From: a virus
Reading direction: 5' to 3' (one strand)
IMG/VR virus record: IMGVR_UViG_3300037573_000241
Coordinates: 1-24,529 of that record
DNA: 24,529 nt
Shown in pieces: positions 1 to 7,459 of this stretch (the first letter of the stretch is position 1; each line of letters opens with the position of its first letter). The notes under the pieces were generated by a model that was not told where the DNA came from, did no database searches, and saw only the letters and a program-made list of their open reading frames with translations. The translations under genes were made by a program, and so were the position numbers.

Positions 1-127
1 TATTAAGCACTTTTAAAAATCTACTAGTTTTATCTAGATGATATTCAAATTCTGCATCATCATTGCTTATTTTAAATTCTTTAAAAAAACAAGTTTGTGT
101 GATGTACTGTATTGTGTTACTAGTCAT
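1..127 (-). CDS. Hypothetical phage protein, N-terminal part (runs off the window)
   Basis: An open frame starts with ATG (complement of 125-127) and runs off the left edge, giving 42 residues that begin MTSNTIQYITQTCFFKEF. The start lies one base past the stop of the 977-residue gene (129-131), so the two are probably co-transcribed and translationally coupled. The visible part is polar with a phenylalanine-rich patch and shows no motif I recognise. Context, downstream in a late virion cluster, suggests a structural or assembly protein, but that is inference only. Confidence 0.6.
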   Translation of the reverse strand, partial: MTSNTIQYITQTCFFKEFKISNDDAEFEYHLDKTSRFLKVLN

Positions 128-128
128 T

Positions 129-3062
129 TTAATCTTTTAATCTTTTAATAAGTCTTTTATAAGCATTTGGGTCAGTTCTTTTAATAGATCCAAGGAAATC
201 TACAGCATCGTCTTTATCTGCTTGAGTTATTTTTGGTAAAGTAGATTTACGAAGCTTTTCACCAATTTTTTTAACTTCTTCGTTCTTTGACCGCATCACA
301 TGCCCACCTAAAACTCTTAGTTTTTTAATTTTAAATTTCTTTTCAGTTTTAGTTATTTTCTGTCGAAGCGTACCTGTTTGTGTATCATAATACTTTTGTA
401 ATTCTGCACGAGCTGGCCGAGCTTCAACTTCTTCTGTAGTCCATTCACTAGCACCATGTCCGCGGTATTTGCCTTTCTTGCCGCCAGCCTTTTCTGCGTA
501 TTCGTCTTGCACGTCTACACCTACTCTAAAATATCCATCTCGCCTTTTATTAGGATTGTCTTTGTGCCATAAGTCAGCGGCTCTTTGAGCTAAGTAGTAT
601 CCGTCATATTTTTCTTCTAGTTTTACATTATATACTATACTGCTTATACTTGCAATGGAATCTGCTAACTCTGGGTTAACACTTTCTAATTCTGAAAATA
701 GTTCTCCCGGAGCATACCTCAATGCCTCCTCCGGACTTTTGCCTAATGCTTTACCTAAAATTGCACTTACTTGGTTTTCTTCTTTGCTTTGTGATTCAAC
801 ACCTTCTGCGAATAAATCTTCAATTTCTACTCTGTGATTACTTGCTAAAACATCTTGAACTACTTGTCCTGCTTCATCACCCGGATTATCCATAAAGTTT
901 CTAAGATCATCTCCACTGCCTAGATCATCATGTGTTAAGCCTCTAGCATAGTCATACATATCGCTTTCTAAATCCTCATAACCTAAATAAGATCCAGGTT
1001 GAACATTTGCTAACCATTCTTCGCACTTCTCTCTCATTAGTGCTTGAACGTCAGATCTTTCTTCGCCTTCTGCAAACCTAGCTTTGTCTGATTCTAAATG
1101 ACTTTTTGCAAGTTCTTGATACTTTCTAATCATATTTTCATCAGCTTTACCTTCGTCATATGCTTTATACAAATCATCAAATTCGTCTAATGGTCCATCT
1201 GATAACATATTTGAAAAGACTTCATGTGTAAGTAATATATCACATTCTTTGCTACCTGGTTCACATTGTGCAAATGCAGTCATCCAATCTTCATAATGAG
1301 CTTCGTCATCATCGCCTAAAATAGAGTTAAACCACCTATCACTTTCTTTATCCCAAACATTACTATCGTCCCATTCGTCCTTTTCTTCAAGCCCTGCTCT
1401 TTTTCTTAAAGCATTACCTTCTGCAAACCTAGCTTTTAATGCTGTCCTGGCTTGCTTCATTTCCAAGTCTTTTTTCCAATCTAAATCAGGTAACTGTTTC
1501 ATTCCAAGTTTTGCTCTAAGTTCATTACCAAGTCTTCTCTTACCTTCAGACCATTCTGGCTCTAATTGATCAATAAATGCTCCTTCTTGTGCTTGTGTTT
1601 GCTGTCTTATTTCTTTCTTCCCAGCCTTTCTTGTCATCTTTTCAACTTTTCTTTTAACGCCTCTCTCAGAGCCCATGTGTTTTTGCCACTCACCAGTAGC
1701 TATGCCATGTTTTTTAGATGCTTCTTCTGTTTTTCTAGTCTTGTCATATGCTTTAACTCTTTTCATCGTAGCGTAATGTATATGATCTGGCGTAAACTCA
1801 TTAGTAGCAGAGTTTTTAGCTTGTTCTTTTTCTCTTTTAGATCTAGGCATTGAATAATCTGTCTCTTCTTTGGCCAACTTCAGCTTTGTATCTTTATCTT
1901 TTTGTCTTTCTGCTTTTGATTTTTTAGCCGCGTCTTCGTCGCCTTTCAGTAAAAGAGATTGTGGGTACTTCTCTTCTTTTGCTACTTTTAATCCTGCTCT
2001 TTTTCTTAAATCATTTATGTCGGTACTCTCTTGGTATTTCAGAGCCCCATCTACATCGAAGAGACCACTTTGCTTTGCTAAGTCTGGATCTAATCCACCT
2101 AATTGTTCAAGTCTATTATCGACTTTTTCTCTAACATCGGTGTAACCTTGGTCTTCTGCATCCATTAAATCATCAAACAACTCGTCATCAGAGAGGAAGG
2201 CTGAGACCATCTGGGTGGTTTCTTCATTTGCTGGTCTTGGTTCCTTATGAAATTCTGCATATAGTTTAAGAGCATCTATATATTCTTCGTCGGTTTGATC
2301 TTCATATCTTATAAGGCCACCTATCATTGTACCTTCTTTAACACTTATAGAAACTAATTTATCTTTTTTAGTTGAACGAACAACAGGTTTTTTCTTCCTC
2401 CATTGGTCGCCATGTGCTTTAGCAAACTCACCTGCTTTCATATCCTTGTATTTTGCGCCAATTTCGCCTTTAATATCAGCTTGTCTTATTTGTTTTTTGG
2501 TAGCTGTCTTAGGATCTAAGTCTTCATCGAATTTAAAAATTCCTTTTCCAAAATCTCTTAACTTAGTTGATTTACCACTCAAATCTTTAGGCATCTTCTT
2601 CTTTAATTTCTTCTTTAATTCGGTTCTGTCAAAAGGACCATACATTTTCATCATTGGACCTGGTGGGTGTCCTTTTGGTTTAGGGCTAGACGAAATATTA
2701 GATCTGACTGTAAAGTTAGGGCCAGGGTGGGCTTCTTTTGGCTCTTCTTCATCGAATTTAAAAATTCCTTTTCCAAAATCTCTTAACTTAGTTGATTTAC
2801 CACTCAAATCTTTGACTAAATCTGATAGCTTGGTTACTTTTTTGGGTTTTTCTTCTGGAGTTTTCTTTAGATTTCTGTCTTGTCTATCTATATAGTCTTT
2901 TGTTTTATAAACAGGGTATGCTTCAGCGAGCTCCCAACCCTTCTCCAGGTAATTTTCCTCTTGATCTTTGTCAATAACAATAACCTTGCCATTTTTAGAA
3001 ACTAAGGAGTCCTTTGTAGGATCCTTCATTTGTCGTGCTTCGAAAAATTGATGTAATTTCAT
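129..3062 (-). CDS. Large repeat-containing protein with T4-like capsid-targeting N-terminus; putative internal head protein
   Basis: A 977-residue, highly charged, Lys/Glu/Asp-rich protein with no membrane segment and no enzyme motif I recognise. It starts MKLHQFFEA, resembling the capsid-targeting sequence of T4 internal proteins (MKTYQEFIAEA in IPIII), which the gp21 prohead protease cuts after Leu/Ile-X-Glu; here FFE|A would be the site. FAEG, a similar hydrophobic-X-Glu|Gly sequence, occurs three times further in, twice as KARFAEG. LRKRAGL occurs twice. A 22-residue block (about residues 84-105 and 159-180) is repeated exactly and corresponds to a 68-base perfect DNA repeat. A late-promoter motif lies at 3092-3099. 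By inference it is packaged in the head and possibly cut into several peptides; a scaffold or tail component is an alternative. Confidence 0.75.
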   Translation of the reverse strand: MKLHQFFEARQMKDPTKDSLVSKNGKVIVIDKDQEENYLEKGWELAEAYPVYKTKDYIDRQDRNLKKTPEEKPKKVTKLSDLVKDLSGKSTKLRDFGKGIFKFDEEEPKEAHPGPNFTVRSNISSSPKPKGHPPGPMMKMYGPFDRTELKKKLKKKMPKDLSGKSTKLRDFGKGIFKFDEDLDPKTATKKQIRQADIKGEIGAKYKDMKAGEFAKAHGDQWRKKKPVVRSTKKDKLVSISVKEGTMIGGLIRYEDQTDEEYIDALKLYAEFHKEPRPANEETTQMVSAFLSDDELFDDLMDAEDQGYTDVREKVDNRLEQLGGLDPDLAKQSGLFDVDGALKYQESTDINDLRKRAGLKVAKEEKYPQSLLLKGDEDAAKKSKAERQKDKDTKLKLAKEETDYSMPRSKREKEQAKNSATNEFTPDHIHYATMKRVKAYDKTRKTEEASKKHGIATGEWQKHMGSERGVKRKVEKMTRKAGKKEIRQQTQAQEGAFIDQLEPEWSEGKRRLGNELRAKLGMKQLPDLDWKKDLEMKQARTALKARFAEGNALRKRAGLEEKDEWDDSNVWDKESDRWFNSILGDDDEAHYEDWMTAFAQCEPGSKECDILLTHEVFSNMLSDGPLDEFDDLYKAYDEGKADENMIRKYQELAKSHLESDKARFAEGEERSDVQALMREKCEEWLANVQPGSYLGYEDLESDMYDYARGLTHDDLGSGDDLRNFMDNPGDEAGQVVQDVLASNHRVEIEDLFAEGVESQSKEENQVSAILGKALGKSPEEALRYAPGELFSELESVNPELADSIASISSIVYNVKLEEKYDGYYLAQRAADLWHKDNPNKRRDGYFRVGVDVQDEYAEKAGGKKGKYRGHGASEWTTEEVEARPARAELQKYYDTQTGTLRQKITKTEKKFKIKKLRVLGGHVMRSKNEEVKKIGEKLRKSTLPKITQADKDDAVDFLGSIKRTDPNAYKRLIKRLKD
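2521..2813. repeat. 68-bp perfect direct repeat inside the 977-residue gene
   Basis: Bases 2521-2588 and 2746-2813 are identical over 68 bases, in frame 225 bases apart, and encode the same block (DLSGKSTKLRDFGKG with flanking residues). Identity at DNA level, including synonymous positions, points to a recent internal duplication or gene conversion. Confidence 0.9.
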
Positions 3063-3091
3063 AGTAATAATATTTCCTGAACTTTAACAAG

Positions 3092-3099
3092 TATTTATC
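3092..3099 (-). promoter_or_regulatory. Putative T4-type late promoter (GATAAATA)
   Basis: The minus strand reads GATAAATA, matching the NATAAATA late motif of T4-like cyanophages and close to TATAAATA of T4. It lies about 30 bases upstream of the start of the 977-residue gene at 3062. The motif is short and this DNA is AT-rich, so one match alone is weak; recurrence before four minus-strand units strengthens it. Confidence 0.55.
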
Positions 3100-3110
3100 A
3101 CTTTTGGAAA

Positions 3111-3323
3111 TTATTCTGATTCTTTTGTAACTAAGGCTATTTTAATACCACGTCTGACAAGCTCATTTCGACACTTTCCCTTTATTTTAGGTTTGCCACT
3201 ACTATTATTAATATATTCAAACAACTCCTTTTTTGGCATCCCTTTCATCCAATAATGAGTTGTTGTTGTTTTCCCTGTGTGTCTTTCTCTCGTTGTTTGA
3301 GATGGTCTGAATTTTGTTGGCAT
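3111..3323 (-). CDS. Conserved small T4-like marine phage protein of unknown function
   Basis: A 70-residue basic protein beginning MPTKFRPSQTTRERHTGKTT, with a central KGMPKKELFEYIN stretch and a basic C-terminal half (KCRNELVRRG). I recall closely similar small proteins in T4-like cyanophages and pelagiphages, but no function is known to me. It has no membrane segment or cysteine motif; the charge pattern would allow nucleic-acid binding. It sits alone between two late-promoter motifs, with CATAAATA 36 bases upstream of its start. Confidence 0.8.
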   Translation of the reverse strand: MPTKFRPSQTTRERHTGKTTTTHYWMKGMPKKELFEYINNSSGKPKIKGKCRNELVRRGIKIALVTKESE

Positions 3324-3358
3324 GTTATTATGTTACTCCGTATTGGTTTTACGGAAAA

Positions 3359-3366
3359 TATTTATG
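3359..3366 (-). promoter_or_regulatory. Putative T4-type late promoter (CATAAATA)
   Basis: The minus strand reads CATAAATA 36 bases upstream of the start of the 70-residue gene at 3323. It falls in the 82-base gap after the stop of the small membrane protein, where a new transcription start is expected. Confidence 0.55.
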
Positions 3367-3405
3367 CATTATTGTAAAGAATTTACAATATATCTGAATA
3401 TGCTG

Positions 3406-3663
3406 TTATTTTTTCTTTTTGAGGGTAGCAACTTCTTTTTCAAGTTTTACAATACGGTTGCTTAATAGGGGATATTGTGCTAACCATTTCTCCTCTCGAC
3501 TAGCAATTTCGATATCGTATCTCTTTGCTACCCATTCCATTGTGTTATTCATTTTACCTTGGAACCAAACACCTACTTTAGTGTTTTTAAACCATGCGTA
3601 AAAACTACTGCCTATTATACCTGATAAGATTGCTTTTAATGTTAGTATGAATAACCAATGCAT
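3406..3663 (-). CDS. Small membrane protein with C-terminal coiled coil; holin or spanin-like candidate
   Basis: 85 residues. Positions about 3-25 form one hydrophobic segment (LFILTLKAILSGIIGSSFYAW), followed by an amphipathic region and a charged C-terminal helix with coiled-coil heptads (RIVKLEKEVATLKKKK). Its ATG overlaps the TAA of the 260-residue gene (TAATG), so translation is coupled, and it is the third gene from the lysozyme. The lysozyme has no export signal, so a membrane partner is needed and this protein is the nearest candidate for a holin-type role. That is positional inference; a tail- or head-associated membrane protein is equally possible. No holin family signature is recognised. 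Confidence 0.75.
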   Translation of the reverse strand: MHWLFILTLKAILSGIIGSSFYAWFKNTKVGVWFQGKMNNTMEWVAKRYDIEIASREEKWLAQYPLLSNRIVKLEKEVATLKKKK

Positions 3664-4445
3664 TATTGCTCTCTATTTTTTTCGTATTCTAAATCTTGTA
3701 AGTCCATTTCAAGTTCTTCAATTTTATATGCGACTTCTTTATATTTGTCATCGAAGAATTCTTCCGTTTCATATACAGCAGATTCTAAGTTATTCTTTGC
3801 ATCAAATACTTGATTTGTGTAGTAGTCTAGTTCTTTTTCATTTAGGCCCAGTTTTTCTGCTAACGCACCAAGCTCATTGATTATAGTCATATGTGTATCA
3901 GCATATTTAATTTGTTTAGTAATATCTCTTGCCGCTTGTGGACCGTATTCTAATTTGTCTGCTAAAGGTTGTAATTGGGCTATTTGTGCTTGTATTTGTT
4001 CTGGATTAGCTTCTTCGTTAACTGCTCTTGGCATTGGGCCCATCGATGGCATTGGCAATATATCCTTTTCTTTATTATCACGACTAATTAAATTCCAATT
4101 ACCTTTTGGTTTACCTGGGCGTCTTGGATTTGCTGTAGAATTAATTAATGATGCTAACTGTTTAACAAGTGTATCGTCGTTGAGTGCCTTATCTTTTATT
4201 TGTCTTAAAATACTGTCTATGATATCTGCCTTGGCGGAAACAAAAGTACCCTCATCCATATCACCAAATATATCGTGTTTTTTGAATTCGGGTCCTTTCT
4301 TCTTAAGTTCTTTCTTCTTATCCTTATGTGTTACTGGTCTATTGAATTTTTCAATATTCTTAGCAACCGGATTTCTTTTTATGTTAAAAGGTTTTGGCTT
4401 TTGTGATTTGCCTTTGCCTTCAGTTATAATATCATTAAGTTTCAT
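3663..4445 (-). CDS. Putative internal head protein with capsid-targeting N-terminus
   Basis: 260 residues starting MKLNDIITEGKG. Residues 7-9 (ITE) followed by Gly10 match the T4 gp21 prohead-protease rule Leu/Ile-X-Glu before a small residue, and the preceding basic/hydrophobic segment resembles the T4 capsid-targeting sequence. After it comes a very basic, proline-rich region (to about residue 60) that could contact DNA; a mid segment rich in Pro, Met and Gly; and an acidic coiled-coil C-terminus (KIEELEMDLQDLEYEK). It sits one base downstream of the lysozyme and overlaps the next gene by three bases. I infer a head-packaged or scaffold-core protein. No enzymatic motif is visible. Confidence 0.75.
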   Translation of the reverse strand: MKLNDIITEGKGKSQKPKPFNIKRNPVAKNIEKFNRPVTHKDKKKELKKKGPEFKKHDIFGDMDEGTFVSAKADIIDSILRQIKDKALNDDTLVKQLASLINSTANPRRPGKPKGNWNLISRDNKEKDILPMPSMGPMPRAVNEEANPEQIQAQIAQLQPLADKLEYGPQAARDITKQIKYADTHMTIINELGALAEKLGLNEKELDYYTNQVFDAKNNLESAVYETEEFFDDKYKEVAYKIEELEMDLQDLEYEKNREQ

Positions 4446-4446
4446 T

Positions 4447-4917
4447 TTATATGCTCTCTAATCTAACCATTAATCTTTCAGCACGGTTGGTTACTTGTTT
4501 ATGCCATCTGCTATCTCTACCTTCAACACCTGCTTGTTTCCAATCTTGTGATTCTAAGGCTTTACGGAAGTTAATAAACTTTCCTAGTCTAGTTCTACCC
4601 ATATTGAACATCATGTTTACCAATACCTCTTGCACAGTACCGGGCCAATTGTTGAAACTATCTCCGTATAAAGCGGTGCATTCGCTGATTGCTGTGTCGA
4701 GATCTTTTTCGAAGCACTCTTTAACCCTGTCTTCTGAAACAGGATGTCCTACTCCCAGTTGTTCTTCAGGATCTCCCTCTACAATTAAGTGTCCAATACC
4801 GAAAGTCGGATACCCAAGATGATCAAGGTAAACTTCATTTACGACCCCTTCGTCGATTTTCAACTGTTCAAATACTGCTTCTCGGTCTAACTCAGTATCT
4901 TTCCCTGTGCCAAACAT
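4447..4917 (-). CDS. T4-type lysozyme (GH24 endolysin)
   Basis: 156-residue muramidase of the T4 lysozyme family, which hydrolyses the MurNAc-GlcNAc bond of peptidoglycan. The catalytic set is visible with the same spacing as in T4 (E11-D20-T26): Glu23 in KIDEG, Asp32 in YLDHLG and Thr38 in PTFGIGH. The following GIGHLI and the later LVNMMFNMG and RWHKQVTNRAERL segments also fit the family. There is no signal peptide or signal-anchor helix, so release to the periplasm would need a holin. In T4-like phages this fold also occurs as part of a baseplate protein, but this is a free single-domain enzyme. It is first in a coupled three-gene set and follows a late-promoter motif at 4946-4953. Confidence 0.93.
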   Translation of the reverse strand: MFGTGKDTELDREAVFEQLKIDEGVVNEVYLDHLGYPTFGIGHLIVEGDPEEQLGVGHPVSEDRVKECFEKDLDTAISECTALYGDSFNNWPGTVQEVLVNMMFNMGRTRLGKFINFRKALESQDWKQAGVEGRDSRWHKQVTNRAERLMVRLESI

Positions 4918-4945
4918 TTTTGCTCCTGTGTGTGTTTATTATTTG

Positions 4946-4953
4946 TATTTATC
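4946..4953 (-). promoter_or_regulatory. Putative T4-type late promoter (GATAAATA) for the lysozyme operon
   Basis: The minus strand reads GATAAATA 28 bases upstream of the lysozyme ATG and just downstream of the terminator closing the preceding gene, which makes a fresh promoter here likely. Confidence 0.6.
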
Positions 4954-4971
4954 TGATTATGCAAATTAAAT

Positions 4972-5001
4972 CAAAAAAAAAGCACACCGTGAGTGTGCTT
5001 T
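4972..5001 (-). terminator. Rho-independent terminator of the 195-residue virion protein gene
   Basis: On the minus strand a 9-bp perfect stem (AAAGCACAC / GTGTGCTTT, 4979-4987 with 4993-5001) with a five-base loop is followed by a run of T. It lies about 30 bases past the stop of the gene at 5033-5620. The plus-strand side also has a T run, so it may work both ways, but no plus-strand gene enters it. Confidence 0.85.
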
Positions 5002-5032
5002 CGTTTTTTAAGTAATTAAAAATCTTTAAATA

Positions 5033-5620
5033 TTAAACAGATCCGTTATCAGCTACTGAACCGAAGTCCTTAATAGTGAGACTGTCTGTTACAACTAATA
5101 CTGTTACAGTAGCTACGCCACTAGAAGCTGAACCAGTTGTTACTGTAGCAACAACATCTGTTGCTGAACTATATCTAGCCATGTAGTTACTCTGAAACTG
5201 GTATGTCTCAGTCATGTCTGCATCACCTGATGTGAATAATCTATCAGTGTCACCAGAATCTCCAACAATAATTGCTGTACTATCTGTTGCACTTACCCAT
5301 GGGCTACCAACATCAATTGTTACTCCATATACCATTGATCCCGAAGGTATTTCAAATAAAGTAGTTGAGCCGCTGTTATATGCTAGTTCAGTACTGACGT
5401 ACTGAGCAACAGCATTGGTGGCGGTATCAAATTGTCCTTTAGTAAGGAAAGCTGAAGCAACTGAAGCATTGGCGCCTCTTACTTCCACTAATGTTGATCC
5501 ATCATTGTCTGTGAACTTAAAATAGTCATCTGTAGTGTCTGTTAAGATTTTTAATCCGCGTTTTCCAAACTGTACTAAATTGCCTAGTCCTTTTAACGAG
5601 AAATTATTTATATCTGCCAT
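5033..5620 (-). CDS. Putative virion structural protein (fiber or decoration type)
   Basis: 195 residues, rich in Ser, Thr, Val, Ala and Gly with few Lys or Cys, the composition of beta-rich phage fibers and head decoration proteins. The N-terminal part (NLVQFGKRGLKILTDTTDDYF) resembles virion-attachment segments. The middle (FEIPSGSMVYGVTIDVGSPW) and C-terminal half are predicted beta strands, as in phage proteins that start a fiber or coat fold with a V/IPxGS motif. It is monocistronic: a late motif lies 63 bases upstream (5683-5690) and a strong terminator follows at 4972-5001, as for an abundant virion part. Which structure it belongs to cannot be told from sequence alone. Confidence 0.7.
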   Translation of the reverse strand: MADINNFSLKGLGNLVQFGKRGLKILTDTTDDYFKFTDNDGSTLVEVRGANASVASAFLTKGQFDTATNAVAQYVSTELAYNSGSTTLFEIPSGSMVYGVTIDVGSPWVSATDSTAIIVGDSGDTDRLFTSGDADMTETYQFQSNYMARYSSATDVVATVTTGSASSGVATVTVLVVTDSLTIKDFGSVADNGSV

Positions 5621-5682
5621 TTCGTTACTCCAACGTATTTACATAATCGATTATATAGAAGTCTGTAAACTTTCTACAATTG

Positions 5683-5690
5683 TATTTATG
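5683..5690 (-). promoter_or_regulatory. Putative T4-type late promoter (CATAAATA)
   Basis: The minus strand reads CATAAATA 63 bases upstream of the start of the 195-residue virion protein and just after the end of the SGNH gene pair (stop at 5706). Confidence 0.55.
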
Positions 5691-5705
5691 CCTATTGGCA
5701 GTTAA

Positions 5706-6449
5706 TCAGCTTATACTAGCAATAAATTTTTGTATATACTCAGCATACCGCTGACATCCATACTTGTTGGGGTGGGAGTCAGTAGCTGATACCTGAAAGC
5801 CGTGGTCTTCTGACGTACTTAATTGTTGTAATGGCAACCAATCAGTGACACTATTAAAACAACGTGACATAGTTTTATTAGTAAAGTGCTTTTTTAGACC
5901 TGGACTTCTATGCTCCTCATATACATATTGGCTATGTATGTCGCCCCATATCACAGTAGCATTAGTATTAATTTTTTCGTAGTTCATTACTCTCTTCACA
6001 GATTCAACAAATAAGTTGTCCATGCCAGTGTAACCATTCCCTTTAGTAGGTAATAAAAATCGTTGCATGTAATCCTTAGCAAGTGTTACTTGATTTTCTC
6101 TCAGAGAGTCTTCCAGTTCAAAGTCACTATCTCGCATACCGTTTAGACTCGATATTTTTCCATCTTTACCAAAAAATGGATAGCGAATATCTATAGTGAA
6201 TCCAAATATCATTAAAGGTTTTTTAAATGTACTTGTAGTTTGTAACGGTTGCAACGATATTTCTGTATTACTTGCACCACCCCTAGACAAATTAACACAT
6301 GGCACATTTAGTTCTTTTGCTAAGAAGACGGGCCAAGCATTCTGTGGTTCACGTACTGTCGAAATATGCTTTAGCACTAAATCTTCGGATTCATAGACCG
6401 GTCCATTTGTGTAACTATCGCCACACGCAATTATTCCATCAAAATCCAT
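5706..6449 (-). CDS. SGNH/GDSL-hydrolase-like protein (second of a tandem pair)
   Basis: 247 residues with the blocks of SGNH hydrolases. Block I is GDSYTNG near residue 10 (nucleophile Ser). An RGGASNTE block supplies the oxyanion Gly and Asn. Near the C-terminus ATDSHPNKYG carries the catalytic Asp-x-His. Family members are esterases or deacetylases acting on acetylated sugars, lipids or peptidoglycan. There is no signal peptide, so it acts in the cytoplasm or as part of the virion. It overlaps the upstream paralogue by 11 bases (6439-6449), and the two share RGGASNTEI(S/A)LQPLQ and DWLPLQ/GWLPLQ-type segments, so they arose by duplication. Location among virion genes suggests action on surface glycans or modification of a virion part. 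The substrate is not known. Confidence 0.8.
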   Translation of the reverse strand: MDFDGIIACGDSYTNGPVYESEDLVLKHISTVREPQNAWPVFLAKELNVPCVNLSRGGASNTEISLQPLQTTSTFKKPLMIFGFTIDIRYPFFGKDGKISSLNGMRDSDFELEDSLRENQVTLAKDYMQRFLLPTKGNGYTGMDNLFVESVKRVMNYEKINTNATVIWGDIHSQYVYEEHRSPGLKKHFTNKTMSRCFNSVTDWLPLQQLSTSEDHGFQVSATDSHPNKYGCQRYAEYIQKFIASIS

Positions 6450-7188
6450 TATTGTTCTCTAGTAGTTGTATAAAAAAATCAGCATACAGTTGTATGCCTC
6501 TTTCATTAGGGTGATGATCATTTGCTTTTAGCCAGTACTTCTCGTCTTCGTCGGTCAAGTGTTGTAATGGCAACCAACCTGAATGTTTATTAAAGCAATA
6601 GTCTCTATAAGGTAGTAATAGTTTTCTATCAACTACATCTTTAGGATCACTATTATGTATCCATCCCCACATAACTTCTGCATTAGGATTGATAATTTTA
6701 TATTGCATCATAATTTTTATAGATTGCTGAGTAGCAAACAAATATCCATCTATGCCTTCATGAGGTTCATCGCAACTACTCCGCTGACGTATCTCGGTAT
6801 CATCCATATCGGGATAATATGTATTCAGCATATCCAAAGCAAACTTTTTTAAATACCTAACATCGCCCTCATCCAGGTGTTCTGGCAATATACTGTAATG
6901 ACTATGAATTACTCCCTTATTTGGCTTAAAGTAAGGCAATCTATGAGGCATTGTTAATCCGAATATTATTAATGGGTGTTTTGCTTTAGCAAACTCGGGT
7001 ATGCCGGATTGTAACGGTTGTAATGCTATTTCTGTATTACTTGCACCGCCTCTAGCTATATTAGAAAATGGTATTTTGAAATGCTTGGCAACAATACCGG
7101 GCCAAGTACCTTCTGGACCGTTGCCTATAATGTCTTGGCACCCTTCGGTAAAACTATCTCCACATGCTAGTAAATAATCGTATTCCAT
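6439..7188 (-). CDS. SGNH/GDSL-hydrolase-like protein (first of a tandem pair)
   Basis: 249 residues, paralogous to the gene it overlaps. Block I is GDSFTEG near residue 11, the Gly/Asn block is RGGASNTEIALQPLQ, and ANDHHPNERG near residue 230 supplies the Asp-x-His pair. All catalytic positions are intact, so both copies are probably active. Length and layout match single-domain SGNH esterases; no export signal or fused carbohydrate-binding domain is seen. It is the first minus-strand gene after a divergent non-coding region (7189-7459). No clean late motif lies upstream; the nearest, CTAAATAA, is imperfect. Likely roles, by inference, are deacetylating host surface polysaccharide or acting as a tail-associated esterase. 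Confidence 0.8.
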   Translation of the reverse strand: MEYDYLLACGDSFTEGCQDIIGNGPEGTWPGIVAKHFKIPFSNIARGGASNTEIALQPLQSGIPEFAKAKHPLIIFGLTMPHRLPYFKPNKGVIHSHYSILPEHLDEGDVRYLKKFALDMLNTYYPDMDDTEIRQRSSCDEPHEGIDGYLFATQQSIKIMMQYKIINPNAEVMWGWIHNSDPKDVVDRKLLLPYRDYCFNKHSGWLPLQHLTDEDEKYWLKANDHHPNERGIQLYADFFIQLLENNNGF

Positions 7189-7459
7189 AGCACTTATTTA
7201 GTTGCCAACGCGAAGCTAAGGCTAAAAATCCAGCCCCCAGTTAACTAGAGTCCGCGTCCGGACTCTACAGTTGTTGACTGTTTGCGGAACATAGTTCCTT
7301 ATCTATGTAGCACGTCTTGATGAGCGGTGCAATATTGTACTTGTCAACTGGTTCATACAAACAGTTAATAATATTTACATTATTACCAATGAATAGACGA
7401 GTTATGGTGTATTTTGGTTAAATAATGGTATATTTTAGTTAAATGACAGGAGTAATAGA
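7189..7459. other. Divergent non-coding region with a cluster of hairpins
   Basis: 271 bases separate the minus-strand SGNH operon from the plus-strand ferredoxin gene and contain no credible ORF. Hairpins: AGAGTCCG/CGGACTCT (7247-7266, 8 bp, loop CGTC), CAGT/ACTG (7268-7280) and ACATAG/CTATGT (7289-7308). A possible outer helix pairs CCAGTT near 7237 with AACTGG near 7342, giving a branched fold of about 110 bases. No T run follows the GC-rich stem, so it is not a plain terminator. It could be a leader of either flanking gene, a small RNA, or a control site for divergent transcription. Strand is undecided because the stems are symmetrical. Confidence 0.4.
7404..7444 (+). repeat. Tandem 21-bp-period repeat upstream of the ferredoxin gene
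   Basis: Two near-identical units, ATGGTGTATTTTGGTTAAAT (7404-7423) and ATGGTATATTTTAGTTAAAT (7425-7444), repeat with a 21-base period, two helical turns, and end 16 bases before the TTG start. Same-face spacing suggests paired binding sites for a regulator. No consensus -35/-10 pair is seen here, so this may be an activator-dependent (middle-type) promoter; that is inference. Confidence 0.5.

Noticed and set aside
2446-2895. Plus-strand ORF of 149 residues inside the 977-residue gene
   Set aside because: It lies opposite a long, compositionally sound gene, has hydrophobic shadow-type sequence, and carries the same internal repeat in an antisense frame.
7247-7266. Rho-independent terminator at the GC-rich 8-bp hairpin
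   Set aside because: No T run follows on either strand, and no gene ends nearby; both flanking genes start here.
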